In this document: positions 28,976 through 37,560 of the stretch, piece by piece
Layout: the number at the start of each line of letters is the position of its first letter
Numbering within the stretch: the stretch's first letter is position 1
Assembly (NCBI RefSeq): GCF_902771435.1
Contig: NZ_CACXXB010000011.1
Coordinates: 1 to 57,509, forward strand
Reading direction: 5' to 3'
Length of the DNA stretch: 57,509 nt
Source: an uncultured Methanobrevibacter sp.
GTDB lineage: Archaea > Methanobacteriota > Methanobacteria > Methanobacteriales > Methanobacteriaceae
Program-made: the position numbers and the translations under genes
The notes under the pieces: generated by a model
Seen by the model: the letters and a program-made list of their open reading frames with translations, nothing else
Databases searched by the model: none
Told to the model about the DNA's origin: nothing

Positions 28976-29704
28976 ATGAAATATAAAAAAATTGGAGATA
29001 TTTTAATCATCGATAAAAATTATCCTGATGATGATTTTGAAAAGTTATCTGAAAAACATAATGTTAAAACCATAATGGAGATAGACCATATTCAGGGAAC
29101 CAAAAGGGAACCCGTTTACAGGATTCTTTATGGTGATGAAACAGAAACAATAAATAAGGAAAACGGATGTTTGTTTAAATTGGATTTGGCTAAGGTGATG
29201 TGGTCAAAAGGAAACAATAATGAAAGGTTAAGAATTGCCAAGCTGGTTCGAGATGATGAAACTGTCATCGACATGTTTGCAGGAATAGGTTATTTTTCAA
29301 TTCCTATTGGAGTTCATTCAAATGCAAAGCAGGTTTATGCAATAGAAATTAACCCGAATTCCTATCATTATCTGTGTGAAAACATCAAACTAAATAAATT
29401 GGACAATATAACTCCAATATTAGGCGATTGCATGGTTGAAACCCCCAAACTAAAAGCGGACCGCATATTAATGGGATATGTAAAAACCACCCATCATTAT
29501 CTGAAAGTGGCAATCGACAGTTTAAATGAAGGGGGAATATTGCATTATCATGAAACGGTTCCAGAAAAGTTGATGAATTCAAGACCGATTGACAGAATTG
29601 TTGCTCAGGCTGGAGACAGGGAGGTTGAGCTTCTAAAAATAAATAAGATAAAAAAATATTCGCCGGGAGTGCAGCACGTTGTTATTGACGCTCGGATAAA
29701 TTAG
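28976..29704 (+). CDS. taw2: tRNA(Phe) wyosine aminocarboxypropyltransferase (TYW2-type)
   Basis: 242 residues of the Trm5/TYW2 Rossmann methyltransferase fold: VIDMFAGIGYFSIPIG near 97-112, AIEINPNSYHYL near 122-133 and PILGDC near 147. Where Trm5 methyltransferases have NLP, this protein has MGYVKTTHHYL near 166-176, and later HYHETVPE and KKYSPGVQHVV, the pattern of the archaeal Taw2 subgroup. Taw2 transfers the aminocarboxypropyl group of SAM onto 4-demethylwyosine at G37 of tRNA(Phe). The last 23 bases overlap the 3' end of cofG on the other strand. A Trm5-like assignment is the alternative but less likely. Confidence 0.85.
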   Translation: MKYKKIGDILIIDKNYPDDDFEKLSEKHNVKTIMEIDHIQGTKREPVYRILYGDETETINKENGCLFKLDLAKVMWSKGNNNERLRIAKLVRDDETVIDMFAGIGYFSIPIGVHSNAKQVYAIEINPNSYHYLCENIKLNKLDNITPILGDCMVETPKLKADRILMGYVKTTHHYLKVAIDSLNEGGILHYHETVPEKLMNSRPIDRIVAQAGDREVELLKINKIKKYSPGVQHVVIDARIN

Positions 29705-30779
29705 CAATGTTGTCCAAAAGATTTTTGTTCAGCCATTCATCGTTAATGTATTTTTCATAAACGCATAATCTTTCAATTAGTTTAAACCCTGCATCTTCAG
29801 TTAGTTTTTCAAGTTCATCAATTCCCGGCCATGGGGATGTGATATTCACATAATCCGGGCTTACCGGTGAAACACCACCCCAATCATCAGCGCCGCATAA
29901 TAAGAATATCTGGGCAGTATCGTTATTCAGGTTAGGCGGGACTTGAATGCTGACGTCAGTATCTTTGAATACTAATGTTCCTGCAATAACTGTCCTGATC
30001 ATATCTAAAAAGCTAGGTTCTTCCCAATTTTCCATTTCAATTCCAGGTATTGGTGTAAAATTTTGTATGATGACTTCCTGAATATGTCCGTATTCATCAT
30101 AAATTTCTTTTATTGTTAAAAGAGATTCTGCAATCTCTTCTTTGGTTTCCCCAATTCCGATTAATATTCCTGTGGTGTATGGAATTTTAAGTTTTCCGGC
30201 ATTTTTAATGGTTTCAATTCTCAGTTCCGGATTTTTACCGGGACTTTTATTATGTGCCGGCAGTTCCATTAATCTTTTTGAAGAATTTTCAAGCATTAAT
30301 CCCATTGATGCATTGACTTCTTTCAAGCGTTTTAAATCTTCGTATGCAAAATTGCCTCCGTTAGTGTGGGGAAGCAGGCTGGTTTCATCTAATGTCATCT
30401 GGCATACATCAACGATATAGTCAATCATGCTGTCATAACCATATTCCTTGAGTTTCATGCGAACGATTTCTTCCTCATCCGCATCTTCACCAAAAGTAAA
30501 TAATGCTTCAGTACATCCATGCTTTTCTGCTTCTTTTAAATCAGCAAGGATTTCCTCTTTGGTTTTGAGAATGATTGCATGAGGGTCATCAGGATTCTTT
30601 TTAAAATTACAGTATCCGCAGTCATTTCTGCAGATTTCAGTTAATGGTATAAATATATTTTTAGAAAAAGTAATATGATTATTCTCCCTATATTTTGCGG
30701 TTTCCAGCATGAACTTTATTATTTCACTGTCAGTTGCATTTAATATTTGGAGAATATCATCTTTTGTTGTTGATGTCAT
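29682..30779 (-). CDS. cofG: FO synthase subunit 1 (CofG)
   Basis: 365 residues, a radical SAM enzyme with CRNDCGYCNF near 53-62 (CxxxCxYC cluster motif) and the later landmarks LFTFGEDADEEE, LPHTNGGNF, GLMLENSSKRLM and PPNLNNDTAQIFL. With CofH it forms the deazaflavin ring FO of coenzyme F420 from tyrosine and a riboflavin precursor. It follows the hypothetical gene and mptA with gaps of two and eleven bases, so it is the last gene of a methanogen cofactor operon. cofH is not in the window. Confidence 0.95.
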   Translation of the reverse strand: MTSTTKDDILQILNATDSEIIKFMLETAKYRENNHITFSKNIFIPLTEICRNDCGYCNFKKNPDDPHAIILKTKEEILADLKEAEKHGCTEALFTFGEDADEEEIVRMKLKEYGYDSMIDYIVDVCQMTLDETSLLPHTNGGNFAYEDLKRLKEVNASMGLMLENSSKRLMELPAHNKSPGKNPELRIETIKNAGKLKIPYTTGILIGIGETKEEIAESLLTIKEIYDEYGHIQEVIIQNFTPIPGIEMENWEEPSFLDMIRTVIAGTLVFKDTDVSIQVPPNLNNDTAQIFLLCGADDWGGVSPVSPDYVNITSPWPGIDELEKLTEDAGFKLIERLCVYEKYINDEWLNKNLLDNIANLSERQ

Positions 30780-30781
30780 GT

Positions 30782-31222
30782 TTATCCTTTGTCTTCAGAT
30801 ACGGTAACTTCCACATAAAGTGGAGGGATTTCGTTTTTATCTTCCCAAATAGCGATTATAACATCAAAACTTGGAAGTTTAAATATTTTGTATTCGACTA
30901 CCAGTCCCATTGATTCCAAATCTTCCTTAACTCTTAAGAATCCCTTTGTATCAACAGAGTTTGTAGTAATCTCGCTTTCTTGTATATTTTTATCTCCCGC
31001 TTTTAAAATTTCATCTAATTTATCAGAGTCGGGTTCTAATTCAGTTCCTCCTAGAATTTCACCAATTTCAGTAAGTTTGGCATCAAATTCATTGAGAGGT
31101 ATGACTTTTCTAGACCTTCCTCTAACAATCAAAATTTTATCATTATCAATTGCAGGCCTTGATCCTTTAAAAGCATCAAAAAATCCCATTACCTGTCCTG
31201 CAATTTCATAAGTTTTTTTCAT
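30782..31222 (-). CDS. Methanogen-type hypothetical protein in the mptA-cofG operon
   Basis: 146 residues, mixed alpha/beta, acidic, without cysteines, membrane segments or signal peptide. Visible landmarks are GQVMGFFDAFKGSRPA near the start, ILIVRGRSRKVIPL near 31-44 and a C-terminal beta region FKLPSFDVIIAIWEDKNE. It resembles small methanogen-only proteins of the DUF2120 kind, but I am not certain of that family. It lies between mptA (11 bases) and cofG (2 bases) and is surely co-transcribed with them, so a role tied to methanopterin or F420 metabolism is possible but unproven. Confidence 0.75.
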   Translation of the reverse strand: MKKTYEIAGQVMGFFDAFKGSRPAIDNDKILIVRGRSRKVIPLNEFDAKLTEIGEILGGTELEPDSDKLDEILKAGDKNIQESEITTNSVDTKGFLRVKEDLESMGLVVEYKIFKLPSFDVIIAIWEDKNEIPPLYVEVTVSEDKG

Positions 31223-31233
31223 TAAATCAAGTC

Positions 31234-32175
31234 CTATTCAATATTTAACTCTTCTTTAAGTTCTCCCATAGTGGTAACTTTTTCAGCAAATGCATTGTGC
31301 CTGTGAATACTTTCATGATTTTCTTGACGGCAGGTAATTAATGTGTCATCAGGGAAATCAGAATATTTGTTTGCAATGCTTTCCATCATGTTTCTGACAC
31401 AGTCTTCAACAAATACTGGTTTTCTGTGTGCATTTAAAACAGTTGCATTTTCATCAGGTCTTTTCAATAATTCGCACACTGGTGAACTCATTGATTTTTC
31501 AATAATATCAATAAAGTCTTCTGCTTTAACAGTTTTATCTTCTGGAACTTCCATCATTAATGTTCCAACACCTCTCTGATTGTGAGAAGCAAAAGTAACT
31601 GTATCTAATACTTTTTGAGTGGTTTCTTCGTCTAAGAATTCTAATAATTTATTTTTATCAGATTCTCTTACGGACTCCTGTGCACAAGGACAAACGGTCA
31701 TTCCAATGACTTCAGCTCCAACACTTTTTCTGATGGTTACGGCACCATCATCATCTCTAAGTCCAATAGCTTTTGCTATTAGTTTAGCCATTTCCTGTGT
31801 TTTGTTTTTAGTCACCGGGGACTCTCTCATGAACATAAAATCAGTAGTCATTGAGATTTCAACACGTTTTGCATATTCGTGTTTAGTCATCATGCAAGAC
31901 ACAATTTTAGCGCATAATGATTCAACATCAACGGTGGAATCTTCAGCAACAGTTTCAAGAACTTCACTGATTGCTTCTGGGTTTCTAGACATGTGCACAC
32001 CTTTTTGATCATTTGGTAAGTCTACAAATGCATCAAAAGTAGGTAGTAATATTATAGGTCTTTTATTTGTTCTTTCTAATTGTAATAGTTTTTTAACTCC
32101 GGTCACGCCTACTCTAGTTAATTTGATAGGTATGCTTGGAGCGTCATCTTGTGTGTCGGGTAAGCATACTGCCAA
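31234..32175 (-). CDS. mptA: GTP cyclohydrolase MptA (FolE2 family)
   Basis: 313 residues from a TTG at 32175. The frame is open to an ATG at 32208, but the TTG has an excellent ribosome binding site (GAGGT, seven bases upstream) and its product begins LAVCLPDTQDD, close to where family members start. FolE2/MptA enzymes open the imidazole ring of GTP; the archaeal Fe(II)-dependent form makes 7,8-dihydroneopterin 2',3'-cyclic phosphate, the first step to methanopterin. Landmarks: SLCAKIV near 84, SVGAEVIGMTVCPCAQE near 153-169 with the metal and active-site Cys, and SHNQRGVGTLM. It heads the operon with the hypothetical gene and cofG. Confidence 0.92.
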   Translation of the reverse strand: MAVCLPDTQDDAPSIPIKLTRVGVTGVKKLLQLERTNKRPIILLPTFDAFVDLPNDQKGVHMSRNPEAISEVLETVAEDSTVDVESLCAKIVSCMMTKHEYAKRVEISMTTDFMFMRESPVTKNKTQEMAKLIAKAIGLRDDDGAVTIRKSVGAEVIGMTVCPCAQESVRESDKNKLLEFLDEETTQKVLDTVTFASHNQRGVGTLMMEVPEDKTVKAEDFIDIIEKSMSSPVCELLKRPDENATVLNAHRKPVFVEDCVRNMMESIANKYSDFPDDTLITCRQENHESIHRHNAFAEKVTTMGELKEELNIE

Positions 32176-32362
32176 TTTAATTACCTCGAAATTTTTTAGT
32201 ATAAACATTATATATTTATCATGTCTTTTTATTTATATATTTAGTTTAAATGCCGATATGAAAATATTTTTAATGTTTTTTTAATGGAAATTGTTTTTAA
32301 CACATTAATTTCAAAAAAATAGTTGATTATTTTAAAAATTTAAAAAGAAATAAAAAATGTTT

Positions 32363-32386
32363 AAAAGCAGTAATAACACTGCTTTT
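32363..32386. terminator. Strong hairpin terminator of the lrp gene
   Basis: AAAAGCAGT, six bases, ACTGCTTTT: a perfect 9-bp stem immediately downstream of the lrp stop, with T-rich sequence on both sides. It also separates lrp from mptA. Confidence 0.6.
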
Positions 32387-32397
32387 TTGAGTAAATT

Positions 32398-32874
32398 TTA
32401 TAAGATGTTTGAAGATCCCATATCTTCTTTAATAACATCTAATACAGTTTGAGTATAGGTTCTTTCTATAATTGGGTCTTTTAATAATTCTTTAATAAAT
32501 GCATTCAATTCATTGGTGTTTCTGAATTTAGCAATTAAAAATGCGTCATATTCTCCAGTAACATCGTAAATTCCTACAACATTTTTATTAAAGAAAGTTT
32601 TTTCTTCCCAGTTTTTAAGTTTTCCACCTTTAACTCTGACACCAATGATGGTAGTTAAAACGAATCCAAGTTTTTCATGGTCAATTACTGGTGAAAATTT
32701 CTTAATAACTCCAGATTTGACCATTTTATCAATACGATTGTGGACAGTTCCTACAGATACATCTAAACTACGTGATATTTGTCTATAGGAAGTTCTAACA
32801 TCTTCATTGATTATTTTAAGAATGTTGATGTCTGTATCATCAAGTTTTATAACATTATCTTTGGTTTTTACCAT
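32398..32874 (-). CDS. Lrp/AsnC family transcription regulator
   Basis: 158 residues. N-terminal winged helix-turn-helix: LDDTDINILKIINEDVRTSY then RQISRSLDVSVGTVHNRIDK and GVIKKFSPVID near 58-68. C-terminal RAM (ligand-binding) domain with VGIYDVTGEYDAFLIAKF near 100-117. Such proteins are small DNA-bending regulators that respond to amino acids. A ribosome binding site (GGGAGA) precedes the ATG. A 34-base near-palindrome lies 25 bases upstream, as expected for self-regulation. The gene stands alone between trm1 and mptA. Targets cannot be read from the sequence. Confidence 0.93.
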   Translation of the reverse strand: MVKTKDNVIKLDDTDINILKIINEDVRTSYRQISRSLDVSVGTVHNRIDKMVKSGVIKKFSPVIDHEKLGFVLTTIIGVRVKGGKLKNWEEKTFFNKNVVGIYDVTGEYDAFLIAKFRNTNELNAFIKELLKDPIIERTYTQTVLDVIKEDMGSSNIL

Positions 32875-32898
32875 ATAGTATCTCCCATAAATTAATAT

Positions 32899-32932
32899 GT
32901 TAATTTTAGATTTTTAAATCTGATAAATTAAC
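32899..32932. promoter_or_regulatory. Palindromic operator candidate upstream of lrp
   Basis: Outer arms GTTAATTT and AAATTAAC, and inner arms AGATTT and AAATCT, form one dyad with a small bulge. On the lrp strand a TATA-like TTATAAG lies just upstream, so a protein bound here would cover the transcription start. This is typical of Lrp/AsnC autoregulation. Confidence 0.5.
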
Positions 32933-33138
32933 TTATAATAATAATGACTGTTTCATTATATTTAAAAGTATTTATTGTTTGTCTAATTTTTTTAATATTT
33001 TCTTTTTTAACTTTTATATTGTAAATTTAATTGCCGAATTTTATTTATATTGATGCCATAAATTATTTATTTTTGATAATTATTCGTATTAATATGAACA
33101 AATTTAATGGTTTTTTTGAACTAATGAAAAAAATATTT

Positions 33139-33198
33139 AAACTAATTTATTCAAATTCAAGTTTTATCAAACTAATTTATTATGGTTCAAGTTTTATT
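33139..33198. repeat. 30-bp tandem repeat at the 3' end of trm1
   Basis: Two adjacent 30-base units (33139-33168 and 33169-33198) agree at 25 of 30 positions by my count. The second includes the trm1 stop and last codons; the first lies just beyond the stop, so the gene end was duplicated once. Confidence 0.6.
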
Positions 33199-34340
33199 AA
33201 AATGTTTTGAAGGTCTTTAACTGTTGCATTTGTTTTTATTCCTAATGGGTTAAAATGGGTTTTAACAGCGATAAATCCTTCTTTTTTAATTTCATCAAAT
33301 ATCAAATCTAATTTGGCCGCACTAATTCCTAAGGATTTGCAGATTTTGTGAACATCGTAAAATGTTGCAGGCGCATCGGCTTCCAAAAGGCAACTGTTTA
33401 AAAGTTTCAAGGCTTGTTTTTCTGTATTTATTTTTTTATTTTCAATTTCGTCAATCATTTTTTGAATAAATTCACAATTTTGAATGTCTCCTAACCATAA
33501 TGGTCCTGCATGAATTAATTTTTCACCACAAACGGGGCAGAATTCATCAACTGAAGTGGCCAGACCCAAACTGGTCTGTCTGTGGAGGCAATGTTTGCAG
33601 TGACTGATGTATCCGATATTTTTTAAACTTTCATCAGTTCTTTTTGAACCTTTTTTAACATTTATGTATAATCTCATATAATGTTCAGTACTATGGGACA
33701 TTTTCACTTCAATGCATTTTGCATATTTTGAAAGGGTCAATGCAACAAATCCTGCCAATATCCTTATGCCTGTCTCATGACAGTATTCGCTTTTGTAAGG
33801 TTTTGCATTATATTTGCGTATGCACGGTTCTTTATAAGTTCCACATAAAGCAGAAGTGTCAGTTGCAGTCACGCACAGCAGTGAATTTCTTCCTGCACAG
33901 TAACCTGCAGAGTCTAAAAATGGAGATGGTGTTCCAAATGGATCAATATCGATAACATCAAATTTCCCTCTCATCATTCTCAAAAACATACTGGCGTCAT
34001 GCTGATGAACTTCAATGTCTTTTAAACCGTTTAATTCAATATTATGTCTTTCATAGTGGTTTGCCACTTCGCTAATGTCGTTAATGTAGACATTTCCGAC
34101 ACCGTCGATTTCATTTTTATAACGGATGCCTCTGATTCCGCTTCCACCAAACAAATCGCAGATGTCAATGTCTCTTTCCTGTTCCCTTTGGAATACCTGC
34201 AGTGCAAGTATTGATAAATCCCTATTTAATTCCATGTGGGGGTTGTAAAAAACAGGTGCATCAGATGAAATTTTATCAAATTCCGGAAATTCGATTTTTG
34301 TCAATCCCTCTTCAATACTTTTAATTTTATATTCATCCAT
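33180..34340 (-). CDS. trm1: tRNA (guanine26-N2)-dimethyltransferase Trm1
   Basis: 386 residues from the ATG at 34340, which has GAGTG six bases upstream; an in-frame GTG at 34349 would add three residues. Landmarks: VFYNPHMELNRDLS near 29-42, a SAM-binding region CDLFGGSGIRGIRYKNE near 60-76, DVIDIDPFGTPSPFLDSA near 128-145 and LCVTATDTSALCGTY. A C-terminal zinc site is formed by two CxxC pairs (CKHC and CPVC). It dimethylates G26 in many tRNAs. It is the last conserved gene before NRPS island 2. Confidence 0.95.
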   Translation of the reverse strand: MDEYKIKSIEEGLTKIEFPEFDKISSDAPVFYNPHMELNRDLSILALQVFQREQERDIDICDLFGGSGIRGIRYKNEIDGVGNVYINDISEVANHYERHNIELNGLKDIEVHQHDASMFLRMMRGKFDVIDIDPFGTPSPFLDSAGYCAGRNSLLCVTATDTSALCGTYKEPCIRKYNAKPYKSEYCHETGIRILAGFVALTLSKYAKCIEVKMSHSTEHYMRLYINVKKGSKRTDESLKNIGYISHCKHCLHRQTSLGLATSVDEFCPVCGEKLIHAGPLWLGDIQNCEFIQKMIDEIENKKINTEKQALKLLNSCLLEADAPATFYDVHKICKSLGISAAKLDLIFDEIKKEGFIAVKTHFNPLGIKTNATVKDLQNILIKLEP

Positions 34341-34552
34341 TTGTTTCACTCTTGATTGTTTTAATTATATTAACTAATGTTTTAAATATTTTGATTTAAA
34401 TAATCCCAGAAATATCTCATACTTTTCTAGGCCTTATATCTGTGGCTTGTAGTATTAATAACTTTTTTTTCACAACTCAAATCCAATAGAAATAAGGATT
34501 TCTACAAATCCTTAAAAAATTTAAATAATGACTATTGGCATAAATATATAAC

Positions 34553-36040
34553 ATGAGCAAAGACCGCGAAAGCATGAAGGGAACATATTTCATCTCTTCA
34601 ATTTCAACAACTTCATTCCTTGTTGAATTTGGAGTATTATCAATTTTTACTTTATTCCTACTTGATGTTTTGAATTTCTCGATTCCATTGACATCAAGGG
34701 TTTATGCATATTATTACGGCTTTGCATATTTTCTGCCTATCCTGGTCGGATACATTTCAGACAAATACATGAACAAATCCACTGCACTGACCATCGGTTT
34801 TGTTTCAATGATAATAAGTCAATTGTTCCTATGTCTTTCCGCCTCATTATATACTCCCAACAATCCTGTTCGAGATACAATAATCTTTAATTTGCAAAAC
34901 ATTGCATACTTTATAGGATTTCTGTTCCTCGCTCTAGGAACTAGTTTCGCATCCCTTTCAATCACGCATATAATCAATACCATCAATAATGAATCATCAA
35001 GAATTAAGGGATTCTCCATTTATTATCCCATTTTGAATTTTGGAGTATTGATTGGAGTAATCATAACAAGTTTGGTGGTGGGAAATGACAATTATGAATT
35101 ATATGTATGGATCTTCTTTATATTCGCAATTATTTTAACTATCGGGCTCATTACCTTTAGATTAAGCAAAGAGAAGTATCTAGTTGACAATGACGGTAAC
35201 CCTATGAAGGATGACTATTCAAAGGATTCCATAATTGAAGAGTCGAATAAACTTCTCAGGGACTTATCACATGAAAGCATATTCAAAATCAAAGATTTAA
35301 ACATTAGGCAACGAAGAAAGTTGTTCAATGATTCGCTTACACCCAATGACAAGGATGGGTTAACTGTCTTTTTCATATTTTTAATGATAATAATCTTTTA
35401 TAGAATTGCATTTTCCCAAACCAGCATATCCCTTATCTTTTTTATAGATATGTATGTTCAAAGGGATTTGAGCTTTTTTACAATACCTGTACAAATGTTT
35501 TCTCTGCTTAACCCACTGTTCATTTTAATTTTAGGCCCTATTCTTATTAAAGTCAATGATAAGCTGGACAAAAAGAAAATTGAACTGGACTTCATAAAAA
35601 GAACCATACTTGCCCTGTTGGTCTTGGTTCTCTGCTTTGCGCTGCTAACAGTAATTGGTTATTATATAGATATTGATGCTGTGAATAAAATTAGCCTGAT
35701 TTGGATTGTTGTTTTTGAATTATTCCTAGCAGTATCAGAACTTCTTTTCTCAATTGCGGGTTATAGTATGGTTGGTGATTTGGCACCTGAAAAATATTAT
35801 TCATTGTTTTTCGGTTTCTTCATAGCTACAAAGTCTATTGCAACGTTCTTGTCCGGATTCATATCATCATGTTTCCCAGAGGAAGGAAGTGTGTCTTTTA
35901 TTTTTGGCTTGCCAATTAACGGACTGATGACATTTTTCATAACATTTGTAATTATGAACCTGTTCACTGCATTTGTTCTAATCATTTATAGAAAAAAATT
36001 GATTGGAAAAATGCATCTCGAAGATTTGAATTCTGCATAG
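34553..36040 (+). CDS. POT/MFS-type transporter, copy 1
   Basis: 495 residues with about twelve hydrophobic segments and a polar loop around 205-265. The N-terminus (MKGTYFISSISTTSFLVEF) and the segment YYGFAYFLPILVGYISDKY near 53-71 match the start of proton-dependent oligopeptide (POT/PTR2) transporters. It lies 41 bases upstream of a clear paralogue with the same topology; both converge on NRPS 2. An export or uptake role for the NRPS 2 peptide is inferred from location only. No ribosome binding site is seen; TATA-like words (ATTTAAATA near 34518, ATAAATATATA just before the ATG) suggest a leaderless transcript. Confidence 0.78.
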   Translation: MSKDRESMKGTYFISSISTTSFLVEFGVLSIFTLFLLDVLNFSIPLTSRVYAYYYGFAYFLPILVGYISDKYMNKSTALTIGFVSMIISQLFLCLSASLYTPNNPVRDTIIFNLQNIAYFIGFLFLALGTSFASLSITHIINTINNESSRIKGFSIYYPILNFGVLIGVIITSLVVGNDNYELYVWIFFIFAIILTIGLITFRLSKEKYLVDNDGNPMKDDYSKDSIIEESNKLLRDLSHESIFKIKDLNIRQRRKLFNDSLTPNDKDGLTVFFIFLMIIIFYRIAFSQTSISLIFFIDMYVQRDLSFFTIPVQMFSLLNPLFILILGPILIKVNDKLDKKKIELDFIKRTILALLVLVLCFALLTVIGYYIDIDAVNKISLIWIVVFELFLAVSELLFSIAGYSMVGDLAPEKYYSLFFGFFIATKSIATFLSGFISSCFPEEGSVSFIFGLPINGLMTFFITFVIMNLFTAFVLIIYRKKLIGKMHLEDLNSA

Positions 36041-36080
36041 TCATATATTCTTAAATACAAAAATTAATAAAGATTATATT

Positions 36081-37559
36081 ATGAGTAAAGATGCAAGCGA
36101 AACCAAAAAGGGAACATATTTCATTTCTTCACTGGCAATGACGTCCTCCCTTACAGAATATGGAATTTCATCAATATTTACTTTGTTTTTAATACATGTA
36201 CTTCATTTTTCAATTCCATTGTCCTCAAGCATGTATTCACAGTACTATGGATTCGCTTACATTCTGCCGATTTTTGTCGGGCTGATTTCAGACAGCTATC
36301 TGACTAAAACCAAATCGCTTCTGATAGGTTTCATCTCAATGATAATAAGTCAATTGATCCTGTTTGCATCAGCTTCGCTATATGCTCCAGGTGCAGTTGA
36401 ACAAACGGTAATTACATTTAATCTGCAGAACACCCTGTTTATAGTTGGATTGGCATTTCTGGCTTTGGGGACAAGTTTTGCCAACAACACATTTTCCAAT
36501 ATTATCAGTTTAGTCAGCAATACCACTCAAGAGGATGAAATAGATTCATATTCCATTTATTATTCCCTTTTGAATTTGGGAGTCATCATTGGAATTCTGA
36601 TAATGACATTCGTAGTGGGAGATACAAATTATCCTCTTTTTAAATGGTCCTTCCTGATATTCGCCATTTTTCTAGTTATAGGAATGATTGTGTTTCTATA
36701 TGCAAGGCATGTCTTTTTAGTCAACTACAAAGGTGAACTTGTAGTGGATGACAAAACAGATGAAAACAATGAAGGAATTTTAAGAAGAATTGCTTCAGGA
36801 ATCAAAAGAATACTTCATGGAATTTTGCACATTAAATCAGTAATATCAAATTTCACCAGTTCCCTGTCCAAAACGGAAAAGGACAGGCTGATACTGTTCT
36901 TTGTAATTCTGATATTCATCATTGTCTACAGAATCGGATACAACCAATCAAGTGCATCCATGGTTATATTTGAGGAAAGCTATGTTGTAAGAGATTATGG
37001 ATTTTTGGTATTGCCAGTACAGCTTTTCAGCATCTTCAATCCTCTTTTCATCATATTGTTGTCTCCATTGTATTCCAAATTCAATCAAAAAGCGGCAGAT
37101 AAAAACTGGAATTTGGGGCTTGTCACAAGGATTGGAATAGGATTACTGCTATTGTCACTTTGTTTTATTGTTTTGGCTAATATAAGCTATCTGATTGATG
37201 TGGGTGTGACAAATAAAATCAATATCATCTGGATAATAATCTATGAGCTGATTTTGGCATTATCTGAGCTATTTCTATCAGTAACAGGTTATGCCATGGT
37301 TGCGGAACTGGCTCCAGCCAACAACTTTGCGCTGTTCTTTGGTATATTCCAATCAACACATGCAATTGCAAGATATTTGACCGGAAAGATAATCAACATT
37401 TTCCCGGCATCTGAAGTCCCAACATTATTCATCGGATCTTTTCCTATAAATGGATTGACTAATTTTTTCCTATTGTTTGCAGTTCCTGCATTAATTTGCG
37501 GCATCATTCTGATTTATAAACGAAAATCATTGGAAAGAAGAGTTCATTACGGAGAATAA
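36081..37559 (+). CDS. POT/MFS-type transporter, copy 2
   Basis: 492 residues, a paralogue of the gene just upstream. Both share KGTYFISS near the N-terminus, then YYGFAY, ISDSY/ISDKY, FISMIISQL/FVSMIISQL, a long central loop and a related C-terminal half containing LAPA/LAPE and F...FPINGL. The pair arose by tandem duplication and has since diverged clearly. About twelve membrane segments. Its stop (37557-37559) is one base from the stop of NRPS 2 on the opposite strand, leaving no room for a separate terminator. Substrate unknown; peptides or the NRPS 2 product are the natural guesses. Confidence 0.78.
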   Translation: MSKDASETKKGTYFISSLAMTSSLTEYGISSIFTLFLIHVLHFSIPLSSSMYSQYYGFAYILPIFVGLISDSYLTKTKSLLIGFISMIISQLILFASASLYAPGAVEQTVITFNLQNTLFIVGLAFLALGTSFANNTFSNIISLVSNTTQEDEIDSYSIYYSLLNLGVIIGILIMTFVVGDTNYPLFKWSFLIFAIFLVIGMIVFLYARHVFLVNYKGELVVDDKTDENNEGILRRIASGIKRILHGILHIKSVISNFTSSLSKTEKDRLILFFVILIFIIVYRIGYNQSSASMVIFEESYVVRDYGFLVLPVQLFSIFNPLFIILLSPLYSKFNQKAADKNWNLGLVTRIGIGLLLLSLCFIVLANISYLIDVGVTNKINIIWIIIYELILALSELFLSVTGYAMVAELAPANNFALFFGIFQSTHAIARYLTGKIINIFPASEVPTLFIGSFPINGLTNFFLLFAVPALICGIILIYKRKSLERRVHYGE

Positions 37560-37560
37560 T

